Assembly (NCBI GenBank): GCA_016212695.1
Contig: JACREX010000131.1
Span: forward strand, 1-36,706
DNA length: 36,706 nucleotides
DNA from: Bacteroidia bacterium
GTDB taxonomy: Bacteria; Bacteroidota; Bacteroidia; Bacteroidales; GWF2-35-48
Reading direction: 5' to 3'
How positions within the stretch are numbered: the first letter of the stretch is position 1; every line of letters begins with the position of its first letter. The notes beneath the pieces were generated by a model, which was not told the origin of the DNA, searched no databases, and saw nothing but the letters and a program-made list of their open reading frames with translations. Of this stretch, positions 1 to 8,802 are shown piece by piece. Made by a program: the position numbers and the translations under genes.

Positions 1-2
1 AC

Positions 3-110
3 TGGAAAGATGATAAAGTTGTCGAAATTTTATGCGAGGAATTAAATGAAACAGAAACAAAATTTCCATGCACCGATTTGGTCATTATATACAAAATGGT
101 ATCTTCTTAG
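3..110 (+). CDS. 3' end of an unidentified gene, cut by the window edge
   Basis: An open frame runs in from the left edge and stops at TAG 108-110, giving the last 35 residues of a protein. The tail contains ELNETETKFP followed by a hydrophobic stretch (DLVIIYKM). This pattern reminds me of the C-terminal tails of some DDE transposases of Bacteroidota, but that is recollection and the fragment is too short to name. The 223 bases that follow (111-333) are AT-rich and show no further gene. They include a tandem 8-base repeat (aatctttt twice, 313-328) just ahead of the next start codon. Confidence 0.4.
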   Translation, partial: WKDDKVVEILCEELNETETKFPCTDLVIIYKMVSS

Positions 111-333
111 AATCCGTTGAGGTCAGTTAATCTGAAATTAAAACAATGGGGGTAAGTTATTTAACAGAAACATCTGATAAAATCATGTATTATAATAATT
201 CAGACAACCGGTTTTTTTATTTTTTGGCGGATTATTTTGTAAAAAAAACAGAAAACAATTTTATATCATAATTTTTTTTCTTAGTTTTGATTTATGAAAG
301 TTCTTTTTGTTTAATCTTTTAATCTTTTAATTT

Positions 334-840
334 ATGAAACATTTACGTTGTATAAGTTTTACGGTTGCTGCAGTATTGCTGTTGGGGTTGTTTAGTTTCA
401 CTCCTGTTACAAAATCCAATGCTCAAAGAATGGTACAATATACATGGGATACCTACAAAACCAAATTTTCCGTACCGTCAACATTTACGGTTACAAAATC
501 TTCAGGAGATGAATGGCAGGGCAGCGATAACGATATGGCCCTGAGTATTTTTCCCAAAACCGGGGAGAAAATGACTCAAAGAGAGATGGACAGGGCTCTA
601 AAAAATTGGGCAAGAGATGAAGGCGTTGGAGGCCTCGGGGATATTACAGATGTGGACAGCCAGAAATTAAACGGATACTGGGGTGTTTTTATCGAAGGCA
701 CAAAAGATGGATGGCCCGTTTGCCTGATGTTAATTATTGATCCGGACTATACAGACACCGGCCTTTATATCTGGATATCCTATAAGGAAGGCATGGTTGA
801 TACGGTTTTAAAAATATTATACAGCTTTATTCCCAGTTAA
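334..840 (+). CDS. small exported protein of unknown function
   Basis: This is a 168-residue protein with a typical signal peptide: K3 and R5, a hydrophobic core VAAVLLLGLFSF, and probable cleavage after SNA near residue 30. The mature part of about 138 residues has no motif I recognise. It looks like a small alpha/beta domain (YTWDTYKTKFSVP, then an amphipathic segment REMDRALKNWARDEG, then two strands). It has no lipobox cysteine and no T9SS sorting domain, so a periplasmic location is likeliest. It is the last gene before a clear intrinsic terminator at 862-895, so it ends its own transcript. The ATG at 334 directly precedes the signal peptide and is a secure start. Confidence 0.75.
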   Translation: MKHLRCISFTVAAVLLLGLFSFTPVTKSNAQRMVQYTWDTYKTKFSVPSTFTVTKSSGDEWQGSDNDMALSIFPKTGEKMTQREMDRALKNWARDEGVGGLGDITDVDSQKLNGYWGVFIEGTKDGWPVCLMLIIDPDYTDTGLYIWISYKEGMVDTVLKILYSFIPS

Positions 841-861
841 TATTTTATAATGATTTTTTTT

Positions 862-895
862 AAGCCGGGGTTTCAAAAAAAATTCCGGCTTTTTT
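862..895 (+). terminator. intrinsic terminator after the 168-residue protein gene
   Basis: The arms aagccgg (862-868) and ccggctt (885-891) form a GC-rich stem around an A-rich loop, followed by a run of T to 895. It lies 22 bases after the stop at 840. It also lies inside the longest possible reading frame of the next gene (from 850), which argues that the real start of that gene is the ATG at 910. Confidence 0.85.
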
Positions 896-896
896 C

Positions 897-904
897 TATA
901 TTTG
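897..904 (+). promoter_or_regulatory. possible -7 box (TAnnTTTG) for the M28 peptidase gene
   Basis: TATATTTG matches the Bacteroidota -7 consensus TAnnTTTG and follows the terminator directly. I see no clear TTTG -33 box 19 bases upstream, because that space is the terminator hairpin. The box is only 5 bases from the ATG at 910, so if it is used the transcript would be almost leaderless. Treat as weak. Confidence 0.3.
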
Positions 905-909
905 CGTAT

Positions 910-2097
910 ATGAACCATAAAATAATTATTTTAAAAATAGGGATACTGATTCTGCTTTTTAATCCCTGTCCTGTTTTATCCCAGTCCCTCAATCCGTTTT
1001 ATCAGGCGGTTGTAAATTCTGTTTCTTTTGACACATTAATGAATTCCCTTCGGAAATTTCAATCTCTTGGAATAAAAGCAGCGCCGTCTGCTTCATTGAA
1101 CAATACTGCAACATGGCTTGTGAATACATATACAGGTTCTGGGTATACAGATATTAAGCGCGACACATTTATAAATGGCAACGATACATTATTTAATATA
1201 GTAGTCACTAAAACGGGTCTGACTTATCCGGAAACATTTCTGATCATTGACGGGCATTATGATACCAACACGGGTCCCGGCGTTAATGATAATGGCAGCG
1301 GCACATCGGTTATTCTTGAAATAGCAAGGCTCATGCAAAATATTCCGACAGAATATTCGGTACGGTTTATTCATTTTACAGGAGAAGAAGATGGATACTT
1401 AGGCAGCCATTATTATGTCAATGATATTGTCACACCACAGAATATGGATATCCGGCTGGTATTAAATATTGACGAAGTGGGCGGTGTGGCAGGAGAAATA
1501 AACAATAAAATTGTTTGCGAAAAAGATATGTCGCCACCTTCCGGTAATAATGCAGCATCAGCAGCCTTTACCGACACGCTGGCAAATCTTGTTCAACTGT
1601 ATTCCTCCCTTTCTGCAAGTATTAATTTTGCATATGGATCCGATTATGTTCCCTTTCAGCAGGCCGGAAAAGTGATCACCGGATTATTTGAAAAAAATCA
1701 GTCGCAGCAGATACACTCTCTTGATGACAGTTTAAAAAATCTTGATACAAATTATGTTTTTGAGGTCGCTAAAGCCGCAACAGGCGCTGCATTGTATTTA
1801 GCTGGAGCTATTGCAAACACGAACCATGATGACCTTTTAAAAAAAAACGGTAATGCAATAGCGATTTCGCCCAACCCGTTTCAAAAATTTGTTTTTATAA
1901 ACGGCCTCCCACAGGATGACGGCAATGAATTTCTGCTTTTTAATTGCAAGGGTCAGAAAATTTTTTCTTTAATGCTTAATCCCGGAAAACCGTATATATT
2001 CTTTAATGAATTACCGGCCTCAATATATCAATATCAGGTTATCAATAATAAAAGAAGGGTTGTTTTAAAAACCGGGAAACTGATCAAGATTGAATAA
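910..2097 (+). CDS. secreted M28-family metallopeptidase with T9SS type A sorting domain
   Basis: This 395-residue zinc aminopeptidase-like protein is probably exported across the inner membrane and then secreted by the T9SS. Residues 1-25 are a signal peptide ending near LSQS. M28 ligand motifs are present: GHYDTN (H116, D118), GVNDNGSG (D127), HFTGEE (catalytic/ligand E159, E160), NIDEVGG (D188) and QIHSLDD (H269). About 80 C-terminal residues (from AIAISPNPF, about 316) match the type A sorting domain (Por_Secre_tail style): the start SPNPF, then a short beta sandwich, then the lysine-rich end TGKLIKIE. The frame is open back to 850, but that extension has no signal peptide at its start and contains the terminator at 862-895, so ATG 910 is chosen. 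Likely role: extracellular peptide degradation. The substrate cannot be read from the sequence. Confidence 0.9.
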   Translation: MNHKIIILKIGILILLFNPCPVLSQSLNPFYQAVVNSVSFDTLMNSLRKFQSLGIKAAPSASLNNTATWLVNTYTGSGYTDIKRDTFINGNDTLFNIVVTKTGLTYPETFLIIDGHYDTNTGPGVNDNGSGTSVILEIARLMQNIPTEYSVRFIHFTGEEDGYLGSHYYVNDIVTPQNMDIRLVLNIDEVGGVAGEINNKIVCEKDMSPPSGNNAASAAFTDTLANLVQLYSSLSASINFAYGSDYVPFQQAGKVITGLFEKNQSQQIHSLDDSLKNLDTNYVFEVAKAATGAALYLAGAIANTNHDDLLKKNGNAIAISPNPFQKFVFINGLPQDDGNEFLLFNCKGQKIFSLMLNPGKPYIFFNELPASIYQYQVINNKRRVVLKTGKLIKIE

Positions 2098-2140
2098 TCA
2101 GGATTTCTTATTTTTAAGTCAATAACACATTAATTTTATT

Positions 2141-3109
2141 ATGAAAAATATTCTGCATCTCACATTATTATTTATTCTGATAGGATTTTATCAGTATTTG
2201 TCAGGACAGCAGAAATGGGCTGTAGCCATTCATGGCGGCGCCGGAAATTTTACCAAAGCAGATATTTCGGATGAGACAGAAAAACTTTACAAGGACAAGC
2301 TAAACGAGGCGCTGGACAAAGGAAAGGAAATTTTAAGCAAAGGCGGTTCGAGCCTCGATGCGGTAGAAGAAGTGATAAAAATTCTTGAAGACTCTCCGCT
2401 TTTTAATGCAGGCAAAGGCGCTGTATTCACACACGACGGGAAAAACGAAATGGATGCTTCGATCATGGATGGAAAAACTTTGAAAGCAGGCGCCGTTGCT
2501 GGAGTTGGAGACATTAAAAATCCTATCAGCGCCGCCCGGTTGGTGATGACAAAATCCGAACACGTTCTTCTTACCGGTAAAGGCGCATCAAAATTCGCTA
2601 AAGAACAGGGATTGGAAATTGTAGACAGCAGTTATTTTTATACAAAAGAAAGATGGGAGCAACTGCAGAAAATACTAAAAAAAGAAAAGGAAAATAAAAA
2701 GGGCACCGTTGGTTGCGTTGCGTTGGATATCAACGGGAACCTGGCAGCCGGTACATCAACAGGCGGAATGACCAATAAAAAATATGGCAGGGTTGGCGAC
2801 TCTCCCATTATCGGCGCGGGAACCTATGCGAATAATAATACCTGCGCCGTATCCTGTACCGGACATGGAGAATTTTTTATCAGGAATGTTGTTGCCTACG
2901 ATATTTCTGCATTGATGGAATATAAAAACATGAGCCTGAGAAATGCCGCAGATTATGCGATTCTGAATAAGATGACAAAACTTGGCGGAACAGGCGGCAT
3001 CATAGCGGTTGATTCAAAAGGGAACATGGCCGTTTCATTCAATACCACAGGAATGTACCGGGCTCTTCAATCTTCTGATGGCGCCAGAGAAATATCGGTT
3101 TTCAAATAA
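2141..3109 (+). CDS. exported isoaspartyl peptidase / L-asparaginase (Ntn-hydrolase, family T2)
   Basis: This 322-residue precursor is normally cleaved autocatalytically into alpha and beta chains. The new N-terminal threonine of the beta chain hydrolyses isoaspartyl dipeptides and asparagine. Visible hallmarks are AIHGGAGNF near residue 29, the loop SPLFNAGKGAVF with DASIMDG (residues 85-110), the cleavage site KKGTVG with nucleophile T189, and GTSTGGMTNK plus GRVGDSPIIGAG (residues 204-227). GTGGIIAVD near 283 is also typical. A signal peptide (residues 1-22, ending YLSGQ) places it in the periplasm or beyond, as in many Bacteroidota. Length is normal for the family. It lies 43 bases after the M28 peptidase on the same strand and may be co-transcribed. 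Both genes handle peptides. It converges with the adhesin gene, with 22 bases between the stops. Confidence 0.93.
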   Translation: MKNILHLTLLFILIGFYQYLSGQQKWAVAIHGGAGNFTKADISDETEKLYKDKLNEALDKGKEILSKGGSSLDAVEEVIKILEDSPLFNAGKGAVFTHDGKNEMDASIMDGKTLKAGAVAGVGDIKNPISAARLVMTKSEHVLLTGKGASKFAKEQGLEIVDSSYFYTKERWEQLQKILKKEKENKKGTVGCVALDINGNLAAGTSTGGMTNKKYGRVGDSPIIGAGTYANNNTCAVSCTGHGEFFIRNVVAYDISALMEYKNMSLRNAADYAILNKMTKLGGTGGIIAVDSKGNMAVSFNTTGMYRALQSSDGAREISVFK

Positions 3110-3131
3110 TTGCAAGGACAATAACAGCAGT

Positions 3132-6100
3132 TTAATGTATCAGAGTAACCGCTCCGGCTTTGTGATGCACAACCCTTGACAAATCGGTATAAATAACCAT
3201 CCATGAATAAACGCCGTTTTCTATGGTTCCTGCTTTTCTCTGATATCGCCCATCCCATCCTTCATTCAAATCATGGGTTTCAAATATGAGTTCACCCCAT
3301 CTGTCATAAATTAACATGGTAAAATTGCCCGGATCAATACCTCTGCCATATACATTGAATACATCGTTAATTCCGTTTTTATCAGGCGAGAAAGCAGACG
3401 GCGCATAGAAAGAATATTCATCTCTCACAATTATTTTTTGTCGCGAGGTGTCTTTACAACCATGTTCGGTTACTACAACCAGATCTATAAAATAATCTCC
3501 TAATGCATTATAGGTATGCGTCGGGTTCACTATTTCAGATGAATCGTCATCGCCAAAAGACCAATAAGAATGAACGGCATCTATTGACAGATTTGTAAAC
3601 GCAACCGTAGGCTTTATGATGCTTACTAATTCCGGATCCGTGGTAAATCTTGCTTCCGGCAAAGGATACACGGTTATCATCGATGGGCGTGTGTATGCAT
3701 TATTACAACCGTTTTGTGCTGTTACTGTTAAAGTAATATCATACACGCCCTCAGATTCAAAAGTATGAACCGGGTAATGAGACTGCAATGTGGCTCCGTT
3801 ATCGTTAAAATTCCATGAATAAGACGACCCTTCCACATTCAACTCTTCGTGAAATGAAACAACGAAAGGCCTGCAACCCCTGTATTTATCAGCAATGAAA
3901 ACGACACTGGGCCTGGGTAAAACTCTGATGGTAATAGTATCATAGGCCGTTGTACCGCATCCATCCCTGGCCATAATTATATAATCCGTCGTTAGTCCGG
4001 GGAATACGACATAGGGAAAGTCGTTGATAAATATGCCGTTGTGGTACAATGAATAGGGGCCGCCGTCTCCGCCGGAAACCATCGGACTGATATTAGCCGA
4101 TGAACCTAAGCATACAGAATCTGTTTCGGCATATAAATTAAATGTAAGCGGAGGCAAAACATTTACGATTATATGCCCGGTATCGCTAATGCAATTATTT
4201 GCATCAATCACAAATACGCTATAAGTGGTATTTAATGTGGGGTTTACTACCCAGGTCTGAAGGCCGGGCATTTCATTCCAATAATACGTATAGGTGCCGG
4301 TACCGGTTCCTCCGGAAGGTATTACAGAAATAGGTGTGGGAATACCGCTGCATATAAGCTGATTCGGCGTGGTTGAAATAGTTAATGGCGGCGGTTGATA
4401 AATGCTGACTGAATCTGTAATTAAGCAATTATTAATATCCGTAATGGCTACATAATAATATCCGGCTGGTATATTCACTAAATCTTGAGATGTGGATGCA
4501 TTGCTCCACATGTAAGAATACGGCTGCACTCCGCCGGTTACTGTAAGATCTGCGCTTCCGTCAGTAAAACCATTACAGGAAACGCCTGTGTCGGTAACCA
4601 AAGAAACAAGTTGGGGCGGTTGTATTAAAACAGTATCCGCCGTTTCTGTACAACTGTTGGCATCTGTAACTAATACCGAATAATTTCCTGCCGGAACATT
4701 CGATAAATTTTGGCTGGTATATGCTCCGTTATTCCAACTAATGGTAAAAGGTGTTGTCCCGCCGCTTATGGTCAGATTAACATTTCCGTCAGATAAACCG
4801 TTGCAACTGATTCCAAATCCGGTATAATTAGAAATTGAAGGTATTGATACCAATAATTCCGGCGGTTCGGTTAAAATGGCTGTTGTGGTCGCAGTGCAAT
4901 TATTCAGGTCGGTTACCAATACCGTATACGTTCCGGCCGCAATATTTGAGAGGTCCTGCGTAATTACCCCGTTGCTCCATAAATAAGAATATGGTATGGT
5001 TCCGCCTGTTACAACGAGGTCTACATTACCGTTCGCTAAACCAAAACAACTGATTGAATACCCGTTATAATCTGAAAGAATATTTGCAGCAGCAGTTAAC
5101 GCAACCGGTTGAGGAATGGTTACGGTGGTAGTGTCTTTGCAATTATTGGCATCGGTAACAATTACAGAATAATTAATCGCACTTAACCCTGTGGCTGTAG
5201 TTGATGTTTGTTGAGGCGTAGTATTCCATGAATATGTATATCCGGGCGATCCGCCGCTTGCTGTTACAGTTGCGCTGCCATCGCTGCCGCCGAAACATGA
5301 AACACTGTCTATTGCCGTAATGGTAGCAACTACCTCGGCAGGTTCGCTTGTATTAATGGTTGTAGTGGTCGTGCAGTTATTTGCATCTGTTACTGTAACC
5401 GTATGGGTTCCGGCACATAAAATAGTTACTGAGTTTTGGGTCCCCTGTGGCCCGTTCCACCAGAAATAGCTATAAGGAAGTGTGCCTCCTGATCCGGATA
5501 CATTGGCAGTTCCGTCGCAGGCGCCGTAGCAGGTTGCATCAGTTGTGCTGTTAACAAGAGCATTTACTGCCGCAGGCTGAGTGATGGTTACACAAGTTGT
5601 TTGTGTACATCCGTTAAAATCAGTCACTGTCACACAACACACCCCGGCAGGACGATTATTTATTGTTTGAGTAACGGTTCCGTTGCACCAATAATATTCA
5701 TATGGAGCAACCCCGCCGCCTGCCGTTACTGTTGCCGAACCATTGTTTCCGCCATAACAGGTTACATTGGCCTGGTTAGAAATAACAGGCGTTAAAGGAG
5801 ATGGTTCAGTAATGGTTACCGAGACAATAGTATCGCACCCGTTCGCATCGGTAACGGTTACCGTTGCTATACCTGCGCATAAAGTAGTAATAATCGGGTT
5901 CGAACTGGTCCCCCAATTTACCGTCAGCGGCGCAGTGCCTCCTGTGGAAGATACGGTAGCGCCTCCATTACACACGCCATTGCAGGTAATATTGGTTGAA
6001 TTGGTAATGTTTGCCGTAACTAAGGTTGGTTCCGTTATAGCGATAGTTATTGTGACAATACATGAATTCGCATCGGTTATGGTTACGGTATAATTTCCTG

Positions 6101-7838
6101 CAGCCAGCCCGGTGACGCCGGGTCCAGTTGCTCCTCCGGGCCATACAATGTTATAACCCGGAGTTCCGCCGGTAACAGAAACACCGGCTGTTCCGCTGTT
6201 ATCATGATAGCATAAAAGATTGGTATGCTGCTGTGTAACAGTAAGAGGTTGTGGTTGCGTTATTGTAAATGGATCTATATCGTAACAGCCGTTTGCATCG
6301 GTGATAGTAACATCATAAATTCCGGCAGCAGTCGGAGCTGTCGGGCATGTACAATTAGAAAAACTATACGTATATCCTGAAGCTCCTCCGCTGGCATTTA
6401 CAATTACGGTTCCATTGTTTCCGGAGCATGAAGCGGGAGTTGTGGTTACAGAAGTTACGAGATCGGTAGGCGAAGTGATAATATGAGTAGTAACCGTTGA
6501 CGGACAATTTGATTCAGTAACAGTTAATGAAACATTATGCGGACCTGCCGTTGTCCAGGTTACTACCTGGGGGCCTATAGATGTTCCTCCCGGAATAGCG
6601 GTACCTCCGGCAAAATTCCAGTTATAAATGGCAGTTGACCCGGCAGCGCCGGTAAAGGTCAGGGTTGAGGTATTATTATCGAAGCACTGGATATTTGTGA
6701 AATTAAATGTTGATGTAGGTATGGCGCTGAATTTAATATTTACAACATCAGAACATGTAACACCGTTTGCATTGGTAACGGTCCATGTAAAATTATATGA
6801 ACCTCCGTAAGGAACCGTAACGATGGAAGTAGGCGAATTGGGGTTAGATGCTACAACTCCCGGTACGCCCCCTGTATAAGTCCATGCATAGTTGTAATCC
6901 CCGGCCAGAATAACAGCGGCCATTGTGGTTGAGAGGCCGCAAATCGTTTGATCAGGCCCGGCTTCTGCAATACAGGCATTACAGGGTGCCGGCGCGGTAT
7001 ATGTTACATCAAAAACACAATACGGATCAGATGAAAACGCAATGTGAACAGTGTGTGATGCGCCATTAGAATTAAGTCCTGTAAGGTTAAAACTCATGGG
7101 ACTGGTGAATGGCATATTTAAGGTCTGGGTTGCTCCGGCATTATCTGTAATCACTAAAGTACCCGATGACGGGGCATTTGTAAATGTAATGGTTCCTGAA
7201 ACTGAATATTGGTTTGTTAAGGGATTACAGGCGCCGGGTGTGGCTGTAGCAGCAGATATATTGCAAGGGGTCATGATACTGCAATCCGTACTTCCAGCCC
7301 CTGGTTGGCCTGTATTTGATTGTGAAAAAGTAATATTTCCGGGGGAATTTGCATAATTTGTGATACATAGCAAATAGTACTGCCCGACAAGAGCATTGGA
7401 AATATGACAGGTTTCAACCGCGGCAGTACAATAGCAGCAATCTATTAAATTTCCTTGTGGATATACGCCGCCGGCATCATTACTGGTACAGCCTGTACAA
7501 GTTGCTGTCAATCCAGCAGTGCATGCTCCGGTTGGTGAAGTATAAGGCCCCCAGCAGGCAAAATCAATATCATTACCGCTGGGTGATTGCATATAAATAG
7601 TGATGTCGCCCGGAGTCGCAATTTTTAAATAATACCATACCGGATTGGGCTGCGAATACAAGCATCCGTAATTGGGTCCGGATTCAGGGCTCACTCCTGT
7701 TGCCATGGGAAAAGCATAGGTTGTGCCCGTACAAAACGGGTCGGCCCCCGCACAGTTTGCAACCTGGGCATTAAGCCCGAAACTGACGAACAGGGTTAAT
7801 CCCAGACCTAATATGGATAAAATAATATATCTTTTCAT
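3132..7838 (-). CDS. giant T9SS-secreted adhesin with SprB-like and PKD-like repeats
   Basis: This is a 1568-residue cell-surface or secreted protein. Order of parts: signal peptide (1-24, ending LNAQ); a Cys-rich N-terminal domain (about 29-195, 14 cysteines, with PNPVWYYLKI and DIDFACWGPY) of a type common at the start of Bacteroidota adhesins; beta-sandwich/PKD-like domains to about 455; nine SprB-like repeats (about 460-1150); one Ig-like unit and a further domain to about 1308; two PKD domains (about 1310-1395 and 1396-1472, with SYWSFGDDDS); and a type B T9SS sorting domain (gliding-motility C-terminal type, 1478-1568, with SAFSPDKNGINDVF and IYDRWGELIFE). SprA, encoded further along, would be its outer-membrane channel. 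The start ATG lies 1 base after the stop of the 212-residue gene, so the two are probably translationally coupled. The ligand cannot be inferred. It could support surface adhesion, biofilm formation or gliding. Confidence 0.93.
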   Translation of the reverse strand: MKRYIILSILGLGLTLFVSFGLNAQVANCAGADPFCTGTTYAFPMATGVSPESGPNYGCLYSQPNPVWYYLKIATPGDITIYMQSPSGNDIDFACWGPYTSPTGACTAGLTATCTGCTSNDAGGVYPQGNLIDCCYCTAAVETCHISNALVGQYYLLCITNYANSPGNITFSQSNTGQPGAGSTDCSIMTPCNISAATATPGACNPLTNQYSVSGTITFTNAPSSGTLVITDNAGATQTLNMPFTSPMSFNLTGLNSNGASHTVHIAFSSDPYCVFDVTYTAPAPCNACIAEAGPDQTICGLSTTMAAVILAGDYNYAWTYTGGVPGVVASNPNSPTSIVTVPYGGSYNFTWTVTNANGVTCSDVVNIKFSAIPTSTFNFTNIQCFDNNTSTLTFTGAAGSTAIYNWNFAGGTAIPGGTSIGPQVVTWTTAGPHNVSLTVTESNCPSTVTTHIITSPTDLVTSVTTTPASCSGNNGTVIVNASGGASGYTYSFSNCTCPTAPTAAGIYDVTITDANGCYDIDPFTITQPQPLTVTQQHTNLLCYHDNSGTAGVSVTGGTPGYNIVWPGGATGPGVTGLAAGNYTVTITDANSCIVTITIAITEPTLVTANITNSTNITCNGVCNGGATVSSTGGTAPLTVNWGTSSNPIITTLCAGIATVTVTDANGCDTIVSVTITEPSPLTPVISNQANVTCYGGNNGSATVTAGGGVAPYEYYWCNGTVTQTINNRPAGVCCVTVTDFNGCTQTTCVTITQPAAVNALVNSTTDATCYGACDGTANVSGSGGTLPYSYFWWNGPQGTQNSVTILCAGTHTVTVTDANNCTTTTTINTSEPAEVVATITAIDSVSCFGGSDGSATVTASGGSPGYTYSWNTTPQQTSTTATGLSAINYSVIVTDANNCKDTTTVTIPQPVALTAAANILSDYNGYSISCFGLANGNVDLVVTGGTIPYSYLWSNGVITQDLSNIAAGTYTVLVTDLNNCTATTTAILTEPPELLVSIPSISNYTGFGISCNGLSDGNVNLTISGGTTPFTISWNNGAYTSQNLSNVPAGNYSVLVTDANSCTETADTVLIQPPQLVSLVTDTGVSCNGFTDGSADLTVTGGVQPYSYMWSNASTSQDLVNIPAGYYYVAITDINNCLITDSVSIYQPPPLTISTTPNQLICSGIPTPISVIPSGGTGTGTYTYYWNEMPGLQTWVVNPTLNTTYSVFVIDANNCISDTGHIIVNVLPPLTFNLYAETDSVCLGSSANISPMVSGGDGGPYSLYHNGIFINDFPYVVFPGLTTDYIIMARDGCGTTAYDTITIRVLPRPSVVFIADKYRGCRPFVVSFHEELNVEGSSYSWNFNDNGATLQSHYPVHTFESEGVYDITLTVTAQNGCNNAYTRPSMITVYPLPEARFTTDPELVSIIKPTVAFTNLSIDAVHSYWSFGDDDSSEIVNPTHTYNALGDYFIDLVVVTEHGCKDTSRQKIIVRDEYSFYAPSAFSPDKNGINDVFNVYGRGIDPGNFTMLIYDRWGELIFETHDLNEGWDGRYQRKAGTIENGVYSWMVIYTDLSRVVHHKAGAVTLIH
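4389..6461 (-). repeat. array of nine SprB-like repeats inside the adhesin
   Basis: Residues about 460-1150 consist of nine units of 70-83 residues. Each begins with a strand leading to a Cys-containing turn (CYG, CFG, CNG), then an NGSATV-like strand, then GGTxPYxYxWSNG, then AGxYxVTVTDxNxC, and ends with a proline-bearing linker (TEPxP, TQPxx). The two cysteines per unit could pair. The units differ at many positions at both protein and DNA level, so this is an old duplication and not recent slippage. Confidence 0.88.
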
Positions 7839-7839
7839 C

Positions 7840-8478
7840 TTAGTTGGTATGTTGTTTTATAAAATCTTCTTTTTCTTCTTTTGCATTTTTAACAGCATCC
7901 TGCAACTGATCAATTACTCCCTGCAACAGCGATTGGTAGTAGTTATGCATGGCGTCATAGAGCTTTGTTTCATAATAGTAAACACGAAACTCATAATAGC
8001 CGAGATTATCGGCTTTATTATACGAAGCGTCGAATTTAATTGCAGGAATATCAATAATTGAATTGGCAAGGCTCAGCGCTTTCTCCTGTGTGATGAGGTT
8101 GGCTGTTCTTATCGTGATCCCATCCACAACGATTGATGAAATATTATTTTGTTCCAACACATTGCGAAAATTATCGATATTCAGGTTAAAGAGAGCGGTT
8201 GCACGGGTTTTCTCGGGCGAATAATTTTTGATCTTCATTTTTTTAAAACCGCTGCTGTTATTTTTTAATTCTTTAGCCTGTTGTCTGGTGCTAATTCCGG
8301 CAATAGAAAATTCCAGCTTTTTTGAAGTATTATTATTGTTATCAAAGAAAAGCTGAATATCATTTCTATTGAAAACATAAGATATTTTAGCGGCATCCTG
8401 GGAGAAAATGATATTTGAAAAGAAAACAAAAAACAGGCTTATTATACAAGCCCTGGTGAACCGGTATGAATTATTCAT
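7840..8478 (-). CDS. exported protein of unknown function, coupled to the adhesin gene
   Basis: This 212-residue protein has a signal peptide (about 1-26, hydrophobic ACIISLFFVFFSNIIF, then SQDA). I do not recognise the family. A segment near residues 55-120 (strand FSIAGIS, helix RQQAKELKNN, strand KKMKIKNY, strand RATALFNL, helix DNFRNVLEQN, strand SSIVVDGI) has the beta-alpha-beta-beta-alpha-beta order of ferredoxin-like/HMA folds. It has no CxxC metal site, so metal binding is not supported. The C-terminus (about 180-212) is a charged helix, possibly a coiled coil. Its stop is 1 base from the start of the adhesin, which suggests a fixed stoichiometry or a dedicated accessory role such as a periplasmic chaperone. 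That role is inference. Confidence 0.72.
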   Translation of the reverse strand: MNNSYRFTRACIISLFFVFFSNIIFSQDAAKISYVFNRNDIQLFFDNNNNTSKKLEFSIAGISTRQQAKELKNNSSGFKKMKIKNYSPEKTRATALFNLNIDNFRNVLEQNNISSIVVDGITIRTANLITQEKALSLANSIIDIPAIKFDASYNKADNLGYYEFRVYYYETKLYDAMHNYYQSLLQGVIDQLQDAVKNAKEEKEDFIKQHTN

Positions 8479-8802
8479 ATGAATTACTTTTTTAAACAGT
8501 AGACGTGTTTCTATAACAACAGTTGCCTGAAAAGGCCTTTAAAAATAATGAAGTATAATTAATTAAAAAATATTATTTCATAATGCTTTCAAATATTTCT
8601 TTTAATTTTGTTTAATATAGGGCATCTCTAAAACTGTTTTTCACGCAAAGACGCCAAGAACGCAAAGTATTAAAATTGAACTCTTTTTCTTAGTGAGTTT
8701 TGCGGCTTTGCGAGAAAAAAAAGGACTTTTGATTTTTAGCGTGATTTTTTTTTATTTGTGGTTTTTTAAAGTTCCTTATAATAATTTATAAGATAGAGGA
8801 AC
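8479..8802. other. intergenic region between divergent genes
   Basis: This 324-base AT-rich region separates the adhesin operon (minus) from the TMTC-like gene (plus) and must hold both promoters. I see no full TTTG-N19-TAnnTTTG match. The right half contains the inverted repeat at 8636-8720. A short purine-rich stretch (agaggaac) just before the ATG at 8803 could act as a weak ribosome binding site. Confidence 0.6.
8636..8720. repeat. dispersed CGCAAAG-type inverted repeat
   Basis: The left arm contains tttttcacgcaaagacgc and cgcaaag (8636-8667). The right arm (8690-8720) ends gcggctttgcgagaaaaaa, roughly its reverse complement, with an AT-rich centre. Repeats built from CGCAAAG and CTTTGCG arms recur in intergenic regions of many Bacteroidota genomes. 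That is recalled knowledge and was not searched. The function is unknown. Confidence 0.6.

Noticed and set aside
3067-3258. Minus-strand open frame overlapping the asparaginase and adhesin ends
   Set aside because: It overlaps the two convergent, well supported genes and is a shadow frame without motifs.
4389-6461. Recently expanded tandem DNA repeat or CRISPR-like array
   Set aside because: The units are about 220 bases, in frame and strongly diverged, with no spacer pattern. They are protein repeats.
5601-7356. Several plus-strand open frames inside the adhesin gene
   Set aside because: They lie antisense to a long, clearly real coding region with repeated beta-sandwich motifs. They share the repeat-derived composition and show no motif of their own.
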